A DNA stretch of 64,000 bases from Rufibacter psychrotolerans (GTDB taxonomy: Bacteria > Bacteroidota > Bacteroidia > Cytophagales > Hymenobacteraceae), in NCBI RefSeq assembly GCF_016924645.1, contig NZ_JAFFJV010000011.1, positions 248,001-312,000 of the forward strand, in the 5' to 3' direction. Position 1 is the first letter of the stretch. The number at the start of each line of letters is the position of its first letter. Of the stretch, positions 46,603 through 56,133 are shown piece after piece. The notes below the pieces were generated by a model. The model was not told where the DNA came from, searched no databases, and was given only the letters and a program-made list of their open reading frames with translations. The position numbers and the translations under genes are program-made.

Positions 46603-47739
46603 GTGGCTGGTACTGCACCCAAGGATTTTTTCAAACAGGCAAGAACAGTGGCCGAGGTCAAGGCTGAACTGCTTTCCAGGTTTATCCCCACCTGGGGCGA
46701 GTTGGCTCTGGCCGCCCAGCGAGAAGCGCCTGAACCCGCCTGCCTCCTGGTGGACTTTTTGGCGGGCGCCGGCACGGCCGATGGGCTGGCCGCAGAAACC
46801 ACGGGCAAAATCCTGCGCACCATTTTCGCCAGTTCCGGTTCCCGCTTTGCCCTGAGTCCGGCGTTCCGCACGTTCTTTTCAGACCCCAGCAAGGCGGCTT
46901 TGGCCAGGCTGGAGCAGCACGTGGCAGAGCTCCCTTTCTACCCCGAGCTGGGCCACGCCCCGGTTTTCCTGCTCCACCCTGACCAGCAGGAACAGCTCCG
47001 GGAATGGACCCGGCGGGAGGTGCCGGGCCTGCTGGTGGCAGATCCGTTTGGGGCCAAAGCCGCCCAGGCGCAGGTGCTGCAGGCGCTGGACCAGGCAAGT
47101 ACAGATCTGTTCCTGTTGTTTGAGGCCGGCAAGCTGAAGGCCTCGGTGCGGGGGGCGGCCACCCCGAGCCCCTTGCAGCAGCTCTACGGTGCCCAGCTGC
47201 CCCGTGTGCAGGCCTACTGCGCCCGCATCACCCAGGCCCGGAAGCGTGAGGAGTTCATCCTGCAAAGCTTACAGGCGGCGGTTCAGGAACGCGGCTACCA
47301 CACCGTTGTCTTCAAGATGGGCCAGCCCGGCAAATACCAGCCCTGCCAGTACCTTTTCTTCGCCTCCAGAGCCACGGCAACCTGCAACCGCCTCAAGGAG
47401 CTGCTTCTGGAATACAGCGAAACGCAGGAAGACGGGGTACCCACCCTGGGGGTGAACCTCAGACCCGTGCGGCTGCTGGTGCCCGAGTACGCGCAATACC
47501 TGCCTTTCTCCCTGCACAACCTCCGGCAAGATCTGCTCCAGAATGCTCCGCAGTACAACCGCCTGAGCCTGGACAGGATTTACGAAAAGCACAACCTGGG
47601 CACCCCGTACTGCCGCGCCAATTACCTCACCGTGATGGAACACCTGAAGGCAGAGGGGAAGATTCTGCTGGTGAACCCTAAAACGGGGCAGCAAGTGCAC
47701 AAGCTTACCTACCAGTGTCTCATCAAATTCAAAGGCTGA
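46603..47739 (+). CDS. Three-Cys-motif partner (TcmP)-like protein
   Basis: 378 aa from a GTG at 46603 (no ATG near the start), with AAGGAAG just before it. The start region (PTWGELAL ... CLLVDFLAGAGTADG) resembles the WGxI...yiDlFAGpG opening of the TcmP family, which is like the SAM-binding motif of DNA methyltransferases. VPGLLVADPFGAKAA matches the family's DPFG segment, and the C-terminal part (YHTVVFKMGQPGKYQPCQYLFFASRATATCNRLKELL) matches its last conserved block. TcmP genes normally stand next to a three-Cys-motif radical-SAM-like partner; none is present here. The function is unproven. Confidence 0.65.
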   Translation: MAGTAPKDFFKQARTVAEVKAELLSRFIPTWGELALAAQREAPEPACLLVDFLAGAGTADGLAAETTGKILRTIFASSGSRFALSPAFRTFFSDPSKAALARLEQHVAELPFYPELGHAPVFLLHPDQQEQLREWTRREVPGLLVADPFGAKAAQAQVLQALDQASTDLFLLFEAGKLKASVRGAATPSPLQQLYGAQLPRVQAYCARITQARKREEFILQSLQAAVQERGYHTVVFKMGQPGKYQPCQYLFFASRATATCNRLKELLLEYSETQEDGVPTLGVNLRPVRLLVPEYAQYLPFSLHNLRQDLLQNAPQYNRLSLDRIYEKHNLGTPYCRANYLTVMEHLKAEGKILLVNPKTGQQVHKLTYQCLIKFKG

Positions 47740-48118
47740 GTGACCGGGTAGAATAGGAAGCTGTCTTGTGCTCCCTTAGGGCAGCATGTTGGCGTAGATT
47801 CCTTCTTCCCAAAATGAGCTTTCGGGCACCGCTTTGTAAAATAGAGGAGAGGCACTCACTATACTTACAAGCCGTGCCCAGGCAATGGCCCGGGAGTAAG
47901 GCATAGCCGGCAGCGCTCTCAGACAACAGGCGCAGTTTATACACAGAAAGGTAGAGGAAAAAAGTGGATGAGCCGGGTCATGGCCGATTGGATAGCCCTG
48001 TCCTACGGCTGAACCTCCTCTTTCTGGCCTGGGTTTGTTCCTAAAACAGCAAACACTTCCGGTATTCACTAGACATCCTTTCGCAGCCTCCCTATATTTG
48101 CTTCCCAATTTCAAGAAT
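47740..48118. other. Intergenic region upstream of the FAD/Fe-S dehydrogenase
   Basis: About 380 bases with no recognised gene. A weak palindrome copy (48031-48055, CCTAAAACAGC core) and a promoter box at 48093 lie at its right end. Confidence 0.45.
48093..48100 (+). promoter_or_regulatory. Candidate -7 box close to the dehydrogenase start
   Basis: TATATTTG is an exact TAnnTTTG match only 18 bases before the ATG at 48119, so the transcript would have a very short leader. This supports 48119 over the upstream ATG at 48035 as the start. Confidence 0.5.
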
Positions 48119-51082
48119 ATGACTGCTCCCTCCCTCACTGCCTTCGCTGAACTTGAAGCTTCGCTGACCGGTGAATTATTTTACAACGCCGAGTCTTCCC
48201 TGCACCAGGCCCAGCGCCGGGTGTACGCCACCGATGCCTCGGTGTACCAGGAGATGCCCACCGCCGTGGCCATCCCCAAAACCAAGGAAGACCTCAAAGC
48301 ATTAATCCAGTTCGCGAACCAGCACCAGATCACGCTCATCCCAAGGGCCGCCGGGACTTCCCTGGCCGGTCAGGTGGTGGGCAACGGACTGGTGGTGGAC
48401 ATCTCCAAGTACTTCACCCAGGTCCTGGAAGTAAACCCCCAGGAACATTGGGTGCGGGTGCAGCCGGGCGTAATTAGAGATGACCTGAATGCGGTCCTGC
48501 GTCCGCACGGGCTGCTGTTCGGGCCGGAGACTTCTACGGCTAGCCGGGCCATGGTGGGCGGCATGATTGGCAACAACTCCTGCGGCTTGCACTCCATTGT
48601 CTGGGGCGATACCCGTACGCATCTGCTCTCGGCCAAAGTACTGCTGAGCGATGGCTCAGAGGCCGAGTTCAAGCCACTTACGCACCCCGAGCTGCAGCAG
48701 AAGCTGGCGCTCCAGAACCTGGAAGGCGAGATCTACCGGAAAATGTATGGCCTCATCAGTGACCAGGAGAACCGAAGCCTCATCCAAAAGAACTACCCCA
48801 AAAAGACCCTGACCCGCCGCAACACCGGCTACGCGCTGGACTTTTTGGTAGACGAAGGTGCCGGACCCGAAGGACAGACCACGCTGGACCTCTGCAAGGT
48901 GCTGGCGGGCTCAGAAGGCACCCTGGCCTTTGTGACCGAAGCCAAACTGAATCTGATTCCCCTGCCGCCCAAGGAAGAAGGCCTGGTGTGCGTGCACTTC
49001 ACTTCCCTCATGGAGGCTCTGGAGGCCAACATCATCATCCTGAAGCACCACCCCATGTCCTCTGAGTTGGTGGACAAGTACATCATGGACTTCACCAAAG
49101 GCCACCGCACCTATGATGCCAACCGCTTCTTCATAGAGGGCGACCCCGCGGCCCTGCTCATGGTGGAGTTCATGGCCGAGACCCAGGACGAGATCACCGA
49201 AAAAGCCGAAGCCCTGATTGCCGATCTGAAAGCGGCTGGTTTGGGCTATGCCTACCCCGTCGTACGCGGGGCGCTCACCAAACCCGTGTGGGACGTGCGC
49301 AAAGCCGGCCTGGGTTTGATCCGGAACCTGCCCGGCGATACCCAACCGGTGAACCTCATTGAAGACTGCGCCGTGTCTCCCGAGGATCTGCCCGCCTACG
49401 TTGCCGATTTGCAAAAAGTATTGGAAAAACACCAGCTGCAAGCGTCTTACTACGCCCACGCCGGGGCCGGCGAGCTGCACATTGAGCCCATGATTAACCT
49501 GAAGACCAACGAGGGCAAGCGGGTATTCCGGGAAGTGCTCGCCGATACCACGGCGCTGGTCAAGAAATACAATGGCTCGCTCAGCGGCGAGCACGGCGAC
49601 GGCCGTTTGCGCGGCGAGTTCATTCCGCAGGCCTTGGGACAGGAAGTATATGAACTACTGAAGGAGGTAAAGCAGATCTTTGACCCCAAACACATTTTCA
49701 ACGCGGGCAAGATTGTGGATACGCCCCCCATGAACGAGTTCCTGCGGTACGAGGAGCGTCCGGCCCAGCAGATCATTCCGGTAGAGACGCTGTTTGATTT
49801 CACCCGGCAGGAAGGTATTCTGCGGCTGGCCGAGAAATGCTCCGGCTCCGGCGATTGCCGCAAAACCCACGTGAGCGGCGGTACCATGTGCCCCAGCTAC
49901 ATGGCCACCCGCCAGGAGAAAGACACCACCCGGGCCCGCGCCAACATCCTGCGGCAGTTCCTCACCAATTCCGACAAGGTTAATAAGTTTGACCACAAGG
50001 AAATCAAAGAGGTAATGGACTTGTGCCTCAGCTGCAAAGCCTGTAAGTCTGAGTGCCCCAGCAGCGTGGACGTGGCAAAGATGAAAGCCGAGTTCCTGCA
50101 GCACTACCACGATGCCAACGGGGTGCCGCTGCGTACCCGCATGATTGGTAATTTTACTAAAATGCAGCAACTGGCCTCCGTGGTGCCCGGTGTTTACAAC
50201 TTCATGATCAGCAACCCGGTCACCAGCAAGCTGATCAAGAAAACCGTAGGTTTTGCCGTAGACCGTTCTTTGCCCGAAGTAGGAAAAACCACCCTGAGAA
50301 GCTGGTTTAAAAAGTGGCAGAAGGAGAACGCGGCTGCCAACACCGGCAAACCCGTTTACCTGTTCTGCGACGAGTTCACCAACTACAATGACGTGGAGAT
50401 CGGGCAGACCACGGTGAAGCTGCTCTCGGCGTTGGGCTACTCCGTGCAGATCCCGGAGCACCTGGAAAGCGGCCGTACCTACCTCTCCAAAGGCCTGGTG
50501 CGCGATGCCAAGGAAATCGCGATTAAAAATGTGCAGCTCCTGAGCAAAGCCATGGCCAACGGCACGCCCATCATCGGGATTGAGCCTTCGGCCATCCTAA
50601 CGCTGCGCGATGAATACCTGGATCTGGTGCCGTCAGAGTTAGTGCCTGCCGCCCGAAAAGTAGCTGCCAACTCGTTCCTTTTAGAGGAGTTTTTACTGAA
50701 AGAGGCCGAAAACGGAAGCATCACTGCCTCCGCGTTCACGCAGGAGAAGAAGCACATCAAACTGCACGGCCACTGCTACCAGAAAGCCTTGCAGGTGCTC
50801 ACGCCCACGCAGAAGATACTTTCGCTGCCCCAGAATTATGAAGTAGAGATGATTCCTTCGGGCTGCTGCGGCATGGCGGGTTCGTTTGGGTATGAAGAAG
50901 AGCACTATGACGTTTCCATGCAGATTGGTGAATTGGTACTGTTCCCCGCCGTGCGAAACGCTGCGCCGGAGACCATCATCGCCGCGGCCGGAACCAGCTG
51001 CCGCCACCAGATCAAAGACGGGACCGCCAAAAAAGCCCTGCACCCGGCCGAGATCCTCTGGCAGGCCTTGGCTTCTAAGTAA
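48119..51082 (+). CDS. Fused FAD-linked oxidase / Fe-S (GlcD-GlcF-like) 2-hydroxyacid dehydrogenase
   Basis: 987 aa from the ATG at 48119. The N-terminal half has the PCMH-type FAD domain (IPRAAGTSLAGQ, GMIGNNSCGLHS) and FAD-oxidase C-terminal domain (SGEHGDGRLRGEF). Then come two Fe-S cysteine clusters, CSGSGDCRK...MCPSY and CLSCKACKSECP (about 570-660), and a CCG-domain C-terminus (GHCYQKAL, SGCCGMAGSFGYE). This is the architecture of YdiJ/D-lactate or D-2-hydroxyglutarate dehydrogenases that pass electrons to the quinone pool. The substrate cannot be fixed from sequence. It ends in a strong terminator. Confidence 0.9.
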   Translation: MTAPSLTAFAELEASLTGELFYNAESSLHQAQRRVYATDASVYQEMPTAVAIPKTKEDLKALIQFANQHQITLIPRAAGTSLAGQVVGNGLVVDISKYFTQVLEVNPQEHWVRVQPGVIRDDLNAVLRPHGLLFGPETSTASRAMVGGMIGNNSCGLHSIVWGDTRTHLLSAKVLLSDGSEAEFKPLTHPELQQKLALQNLEGEIYRKMYGLISDQENRSLIQKNYPKKTLTRRNTGYALDFLVDEGAGPEGQTTLDLCKVLAGSEGTLAFVTEAKLNLIPLPPKEEGLVCVHFTSLMEALEANIIILKHHPMSSELVDKYIMDFTKGHRTYDANRFFIEGDPAALLMVEFMAETQDEITEKAEALIADLKAAGLGYAYPVVRGALTKPVWDVRKAGLGLIRNLPGDTQPVNLIEDCAVSPEDLPAYVADLQKVLEKHQLQASYYAHAGAGELHIEPMINLKTNEGKRVFREVLADTTALVKKYNGSLSGEHGDGRLRGEFIPQALGQEVYELLKEVKQIFDPKHIFNAGKIVDTPPMNEFLRYEERPAQQIIPVETLFDFTRQEGILRLAEKCSGSGDCRKTHVSGGTMCPSYMATRQEKDTTRARANILRQFLTNSDKVNKFDHKEIKEVMDLCLSCKACKSECPSSVDVAKMKAEFLQHYHDANGVPLRTRMIGNFTKMQQLASVVPGVYNFMISNPVTSKLIKKTVGFAVDRSLPEVGKTTLRSWFKKWQKENAAANTGKPVYLFCDEFTNYNDVEIGQTTVKLLSALGYSVQIPEHLESGRTYLSKGLVRDAKEIAIKNVQLLSKAMANGTPIIGIEPSAILTLRDEYLDLVPSELVPAARKVAANSFLLEEFLLKEAENGSITASAFTQEKKHIKLHGHCYQKALQVLTPTQKILSLPQNYEVEMIPSGCCGMAGSFGYEEEHYDVSMQIGELVLFPAVRNAAPETIIAAAGTSCRHQIKDGTAKKALHPAEILWQALASK

Positions 51083-51111
51083 ACTACGGAATTTGATCCT
51101 TCTATACATGC

Positions 51112-51200
51112 TGTCATCCTGAAAGGATCTTGGTGACGAACCAATAGAGCTTTTATTGGAGGCAACTACCGTTCGTCACCAAGATTCTTTCAGAATGACA
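51112..51200. repeat. Long inverted repeat (MITE-like or large hairpin)
   Basis: Arms at 51112-51141 (TGTCATCCTGAAAGGATCTT...) and 51171-51200 match as reverse complements at 28 of 30 positions around a 29-base spacer, which itself holds the CCAATA/TATTGG pair. This unit differs from the dispersed palindrome family and resembles intergenic hairpins I recall from other Hymenobacteraceae. Confidence 0.75.
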
Positions 51201-51306
51201 AAGGGGAGTGGAGTAGTAATAGTGATATCTCATTACTTTAGACCGACTAAGCTAAAAGAAGTAATTGGAAAGAGTGTGCAGATAGTGTACGAAGTGCTAA
51301 TTTATA

Positions 51307-51350
51307 CCAAAACAGAAAGCCCTCTCATTTGAGAGGGCTTTCTGTTTTGG
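51307..51350. terminator. Bidirectional terminator, perfect 20-bp stem
   Basis: The arm 51307-51326 (CCAAAACAGAAAGCCCTC..) pairs perfectly with 51331-51350 around an ATTT loop. It separates the convergent dehydrogenase (plus) and receptor (minus) genes. Confidence 0.85.
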
Positions 51351-51379
51351 GGCTAGTTTCAGGAAAATGGTCCCAGAAC
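51342..51379 (+). repeat. Dispersed palindrome copy sharing bases with the terminator
   Basis: CTGTTTTGGGGCTAGTTTC then AGGAAAATGGTCCCAGAAC. Its left arm is the right arm of the terminator stem, an unusual overlap. Confidence 0.5.
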
Positions 51380-51401
51380 TCTTCTGAATTATTGGTTGTA
51401 G

Positions 51402-53861
51402 TTACTCCCGCACCCGGTTGCGTTCACTTTCTGAGCCGCCGGTGTCGGGGCGGCGCTGGCTGCCAGAGGTTTTCCCGAACCGGTAGGAATAGGAGAGGGT
51501 GACCACGCGGCTGTCGCCGGCGTTGCGCCACCAGGCATCTGCGTTGGTGAGGTTGTTGATCACGCCGTTGGTGATTCTGGTATAGAAGATATCGCTCACG
51601 TTCAGGCGCAGAGTGCCTTGGTCCTGGAACAGTTTCTTCTGCAACCCGGCATTGGCCAGCCAGTACCCGCCAATCTCAAACTGGGCATAATACAGGCGGG
51701 TGCGGTACTGGCCACCGGCCTCAGCGCTCCAGCCTTTGCCAAACGTAAACTGGTTGCTCATAGAGGCGAAGAAGAAATTCCCTCCCACGTCTAGTCGCTG
51801 GTTGTACAACTGGCTTCTAAATTGGTTGTGGCTGAACTCGGTGTATAGGGTGGTGCGCAGCCATTTGGCCGGATTAAACGTGGCATTCAGGGAGATCACC
51901 TTAGACTCGCTCACGCCTAAGTTGCCTGGGCGGCTGTAATAGCGTTTGCCTACTTCTGGGTCATCTCTGATTTCAATGGTTTCATTGATCAGATCCAAGG
52001 CCCGGCTATACCGGGCAGAAGCGGTAATGATGTTATGCGTGTAGGAAAGCTCCAGGTTGTGCGAGAAGGTGGGCTGCAGGAAAGGGTTACCGGAGTAGTA
52101 CGTGACTTTATCCAGCGGCGAAAGGAACGGGTTCAGGTCCTGGAAGAACGGACGGTCAATGCGCTTTCCGTAAGACAAGGTGAAGGATTTCATGCCCGCA
52201 GAATCCAGTTTGTACTGCACGTACACGGTAGGGAAAAGGTTGGTGTAGCTGCGGCTGAAGGCTGAGTCTTTCTTCTCCACGTTCCCCAATTGGTGCCCTT
52301 TTGAAACGGTATTTTCCAGCCGGGCACCAGCCTGTACAGACCAGCGGGCAAACTCTTTCCGCATATTGGCATACACAGCATGGATGTTCTCGCGGTACTG
52401 GAAGTGGTTGCTCAGATCATAATCAGGGGCCGTAATGCCGTTTTCAGTGGTAGAGTAATTGGCTACGTTATCTGTTTTGATGTAACTGGTTTTAGCACCG
52501 GTTTCCAGATGCACACCGTTCTGGAAGGGATGGGTATAGTCTGCTTTTGCCGTGTAAATGTTGATGGTAGAAGGAACGGTGCCGGTAATTTGGTCCTGGC
52601 TTTTTAAGCCTCCCTCTGGGTTGTAAATGAAGTTTTTGTATAACTGCTCGGCATGGGTACGGTAGGTGACGTAATCTACATCTGCGGCGAGGGAGCGGCC
52701 GGTTTTTCCAATGTCGTGCCGTACGTTCAGGTTTACGCTACCGTTCCTGAAGTTATTCTCGTTCCAGTTATCGGCCACAATGGTAGAGTCCAGTTGGCCA
52801 GTGGCTTTGAGCAGGCGACTGACGTTATCGGTTTGCGTATCTGAGGGGCGGGTGAGGCCGTTCAACACAATCCCGAAGGTGGTGCTAGGGGTCGCGTAGA
52901 AATCCATCCCGATTTTGGCCGCATACGATTCTGAGCCGCGTAAAATGTAGGAGTTCTGGCTGAACATAGATTGCAGCTGTTGCGCCTCGTTTTTGTAGCG
53001 CCGCTCAATATTCAGATCTGTAAAGTTGTTCTGCGCCGTCTGCGAAAAGGTGGCAAACAGATTCACTTTGTTATTACGGTAGTTCAGGTTGAGGCTGTTG
53101 CTGGTTTTGCCTAGTTTGCCCCGCCCGTAACTCAGGTTAAGATTGCCGTTGAACGATTTGGTGTTTGACTTCTTCGTTTTGATATTGATTACCCCGGCAT
53201 TTCCGGCGGCTTCGTATTTAGCCGGCGGATTGGTCATGATCTCAATGGTCTCCAGCGTTTCAGAGGGCAGGGAACGAAGGTAACTTTCCAGCTCGGCCCC
53301 GGCCAGATAAGTAGGCTTGTCGTCAATGAATACCACTGCGCCAGATTTTCCTTTCAGGCTGATCGCCCCATTTTCGCCCACCAGAACCCCCGGTGATTTT
53401 TCCAGGACTTCCAGCGCGTTGGTGCCCGCGTTAGACAGCAGCGCCCCCACGTTTATCACCGTTCGGTCTATTTTCTGCTCCACAAAAAGCTTCTGGCTGG
53501 CAACCGTTACCTCCTGTAGGACCTGTCCACCGTCTTGTTCTAAGGTGATAGCTGGAAGGGTCAGGTTTAGATTGGCGGCGCTGATGCTGATAGGACGGCT
53601 TTTGTACACTTTGTAGCCCATGGCATTTACCACCAGCAAATAGCTGTTCTCTTTCAGGCTCTCCAGTTCAAAGGCACCGGCGGCATTGGTGATGCTTATT
53701 TTTACCAGGGCACTGTCCTGTGCTTTGAGCAAAGAAACGGTGGCTGCTTCTACAGGCTTGTTGCTGGCATCTTTTACCAAGCCTGAAATTTTACCCGTCT
53801 GCTGCGCCCGGGATATATGTGAAACAAGGAGAGAGAAAAAGAGCAGGTAAAGAAGTCTCAT
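51402..53861 (-). CDS. TonB-dependent outer-membrane receptor (OMP_b-brl_3 type)
   Basis: 819 aa from the ATG at 53861, which starts a signal peptide (LLYLLFFSLLVSHISRAQQ). An upstream ATG at 53924 adds 21 doubtful residues. A carboxypeptidase-regulatory domain (GKISGLVKDASNKPVEAATVSL, about 20-105) is followed by a plug (NALEVLEKSPGVLV ... ETIEIMTNPPAKYEAAGNAGVINIKTKKS) and a beta-barrel with aromatic strand ends. No SusD partner is next to it, so the ligand is open. It may take up peptides, siderophores or oligosaccharides. Confidence 0.87.
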   Translation of the reverse strand: MRLLYLLFFSLLVSHISRAQQTGKISGLVKDASNKPVEAATVSLLKAQDSALVKISITNAAGAFELESLKENSYLLVVNAMGYKVYKSRPISISAANLNLTLPAITLEQDGGQVLQEVTVASQKLFVEQKIDRTVINVGALLSNAGTNALEVLEKSPGVLVGENGAISLKGKSGAVVFIDDKPTYLAGAELESYLRSLPSETLETIEIMTNPPAKYEAAGNAGVINIKTKKSNTKSFNGNLNLSYGRGKLGKTSNSLNLNYRNNKVNLFATFSQTAQNNFTDLNIERRYKNEAQQLQSMFSQNSYILRGSESYAAKIGMDFYATPSTTFGIVLNGLTRPSDTQTDNVSRLLKATGQLDSTIVADNWNENNFRNGSVNLNVRHDIGKTGRSLAADVDYVTYRTHAEQLYKNFIYNPEGGLKSQDQITGTVPSTINIYTAKADYTHPFQNGVHLETGAKTSYIKTDNVANYSTTENGITAPDYDLSNHFQYRENIHAVYANMRKEFARWSVQAGARLENTVSKGHQLGNVEKKDSAFSRSYTNLFPTVYVQYKLDSAGMKSFTLSYGKRIDRPFFQDLNPFLSPLDKVTYYSGNPFLQPTFSHNLELSYTHNIITASARYSRALDLINETIEIRDDPEVGKRYYSRPGNLGVSESKVISLNATFNPAKWLRTTLYTEFSHNQFRSQLYNQRLDVGGNFFFASMSNQFTFGKGWSAEAGGQYRTRLYYAQFEIGGYWLANAGLQKKLFQDQGTLRLNVSDIFYTRITNGVINNLTNADAWWRNAGDSRVVTLSYSYRFGKTSGSQRRPDTGGSESERNRVRE

Positions 53862-53898
53862 AGGGTAGGGAAAAGCTTGCTTCAGTAGAGTCCAATAT

Positions 53899-53960
53899 GG
53901 GAAGCATTGGCGTTTTAAGCCCATTTCTCAAAAATGAGCTAAAAACCGCCAATGCTTCCC
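53899..53960 (-). repeat. Dispersed palindrome copy with extended 14-bp unique stem
   Basis: The GTTTT-core element is embedded in a longer perfect inverted repeat, GGGAAGCATTGGCG (53899-53912) and CGCCAATGCTTCCC (53947-53960). The core fits best on the minus strand (TTTTTGAGAAATGGGC). It lies 38 bases upstream of the receptor start and downstream of the next minus-strand gene, and could act as that gene's terminator. Confidence 0.75.
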
Positions 53961-54071
53961 AAGAGAGACAACTTCACAGGACATTTACCCTATTGGGCAG
54001 GGGGATTGGTGGGGAGATTTTCTGGAGGAGATAAAAAGCCGTGTCTGATATCAGGTACAACCATCATACGT

Positions 54072-55886
54072 TTACCCTTGCACCCGTACCAGAGCAGCGT
54101 TCTGCAACTGGTCTTCGGCCTCCAGCAGTTCTTCCAGCATGACTCTTCTTTTCTCCAGCTCTTCCGGCGTAAAAAGGTCAGGCAGAATGGCTTTGTAATA
54201 GCTGATACCCGCCTGTAGGTTCTGCCAGAAGGTTTGCAGGTACTTGGCCTGTTTGTCGGTGAGGGTTTCCAGTTGTTCGGCTTTTTTGTTCTTCCAGTAG
54301 TCTATGTACAGCTTCAGTTCATTGATGAACACGTGCGGGCGGTAGGTCTGGTTAAGCGCGTTAAACCTTCCATAAATATGGTCTACCATTTCCTGTAATT
54401 TAAAAATGCCCGAGAAGTAGGCCAGGTTTGGTCCCGGACAAATGGCCACCGGTGTGACCCTGGTTTTCTTCCCGAAGTTGTACAGCAGCGAAGCAGTATT
54501 GGCCAGCCCTTCGCAGAGACATTCTTTCACCAGTACCTTGGCTTGTTCCGCAAGTAACGTCTCAGCCGGTAGCCCCTGCTGCTGCAGTTGCTCCAGTTTG
54601 CGGCGCTGGAATTTGCGGGAGGCCGTGCAGAGGGGTTCTTCGCTGAAATCTGTGTTAGACACCAGGTGCTTTTTCACGCAGGGACTGCCCGGTTTACCTT
54701 TGGCTATGCGGGTGTGGTTGAGTTGCTCGCTGGTGGTGCCGCGCAGAGCGTTGAACGGGACGCCCAACGGTGAGATAGGGCTCAGGTACAAGTCCTCGGC
54801 CTTCGCTTTAGAAAGTTTGGTAAGAGTCTCGGCGTCTACGGTGGTGGCCTCAGGTACTAACAAAAATGGTGTACCCCAACCTACTGCGTCGCAGCCGTAG
54901 TGTTCCAGGAGAAAGTTCTGCTCTTCGGCCGTACCGATGCCTCCCTGCACCGTGAGCCGCTGGATTGGGGCGGCACCTGGGGCCTGCACTCCTTTGGCAG
55001 CAAGCGCCTGCTGGCACATGGTCCATAGTTCCGCCTTCAGGACCTCGCGGTTGGCTTTGAATTCCTCCAGAATAGGGCCCAGCAGCAGCCCGTCTGTGGC
55101 AAAAGCGTGTCCGCCGCAATTCAGTCCAGATTCTACCCTGAACTCAGACACCCAAATACCTTTTTTTGCCAGAATCTTCCCTTGTACGGCGGCAGACCGG
55201 TAATCGCTTACTTTGATGATCACCTGCTTTTCAAACGCACCCTGGGCGTTGGGCAGAAAACCTGGGAACTGCTCCAGATAGCTGAACAGCCTTGGGTTCA
55301 TGCCCGCCGAGAACACAAGGGAGGAGCGAACGGTGCTCTGGGCAAAACCCCTAAGCGCAGCCAGCGCATCGGAGAACTCTGCCGGAAGAGCGCTGCCGTC
55401 TGGGGCGTGGTTGGTTTTGTCCAGCTTGGTCATGATGTTCACGTCAATGCTGCCCGGTATCACGGCCTCGCGCAGTTGCGCCTGCAGAAACCCTTTGTAG
55501 ACCTCATCGGGTGTTTGCAGCATCTGGTGGTACAGCATGCGCAGCGGAGAATGTTCTGGCAACATCTCAAAATATTTGGTGAGCTGCGTGCCGGGGGCAA
55601 ATTCCCCGGCTTTTACGTTCTCCAGCTGTTCGGCCACCAGTTTGTCTACCAGGTTTAGGTAAGCCGTGATGCGCCTGGCGCGGTAATCTGCCTGTTTTTC
55701 AGAAATGGGCTCAAAAGGCTTCTGGTAAAGTGCGGCATAGTAAAGCCGCATCTCTTCCAGCAGCTGATCGTCGGCCAGCGCAATCACCGAGGAAATGCCG
55801 TAACGGGCAACTTTAAGAGGAGAGTCTATGGAAAAGGCCAATCCCATGACCGGGATGTGGAACGTGTGGAGGTGGTGGAAAGCCAT
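54072..55886 (-). CDS. Uncharacterised protein with probable TIM-barrel / FMN-type domain
   Basis: 604 aa from the ATG at 55886 (MAFHHLHTFHIPVMGLAFSIDSPLKVARYGISSVIALADD). The frame runs open for another 113 codons but that stretch overlaps the divergent gene and lacks coding character. Glycine-rich turns (NCGGHAFATDGLLLGPI, LTVQGGIGTAEEQNFLLEHYGCDAVGWGTPFLLVPEA) recall FMN-binding barrels such as nitronate monooxygenase or the glutamate synthase central domain. It has several conserved-looking cysteines (GSPCVKKH, LCTASRKF, VKECLCEGL, AICPGPN). I do not know the family name or function. Confidence 0.65.
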   Translation of the reverse strand: MAFHHLHTFHIPVMGLAFSIDSPLKVARYGISSVIALADDQLLEEMRLYYAALYQKPFEPISEKQADYRARRITAYLNLVDKLVAEQLENVKAGEFAPGTQLTKYFEMLPEHSPLRMLYHQMLQTPDEVYKGFLQAQLREAVIPGSIDVNIMTKLDKTNHAPDGSALPAEFSDALAALRGFAQSTVRSSLVFSAGMNPRLFSYLEQFPGFLPNAQGAFEKQVIIKVSDYRSAAVQGKILAKKGIWVSEFRVESGLNCGGHAFATDGLLLGPILEEFKANREVLKAELWTMCQQALAAKGVQAPGAAPIQRLTVQGGIGTAEEQNFLLEHYGCDAVGWGTPFLLVPEATTVDAETLTKLSKAKAEDLYLSPISPLGVPFNALRGTTSEQLNHTRIAKGKPGSPCVKKHLVSNTDFSEEPLCTASRKFQRRKLEQLQQQGLPAETLLAEQAKVLVKECLCEGLANTASLLYNFGKKTRVTPVAICPGPNLAYFSGIFKLQEMVDHIYGRFNALNQTYRPHVFINELKLYIDYWKNKKAEQLETLTDKQAKYLQTFWQNLQAGISYYKAILPDLFTPEELEKRRVMLEELLEAEDQLQNAALVRVQG

Positions 55887-56042
55887 GGTTTTTCTTTGGG
55901 AGCGTAGATGAAGGCTTCGGTGCCCGAAGCCGTGCACAAGGTAGGGGCATCCTGAAAGAAAGAGACACGAGAAGAAACAGCCTGTTGGGTGAGGCATATC
56001 ATTGTGCAGGTGCCAACTTTGGCTATGGAGCGAGCGACCCGG

Positions 56043-56087
56043 CTCCTGTTTTAGACCGGTTTTCTGAAAAATGAGCCCCAAACCCAG
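56043..56087 (+). repeat. Dispersed palindrome copy in a divergent region
   Basis: Outer arms CCTGTTTTAGACC and CCCCAAACCCAGG around GTTTTCTGAAAAATGAG. It sits in the leader of the ChrB-AraC gene, inside the rejected N-terminal extension of that gene. Confidence 0.65.
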
Positions 56088-56133
56088 GCCGGTTTCGCGT
56101 ACCTTTAGCTCCAGCACTTCACCGCCTTTGGTT

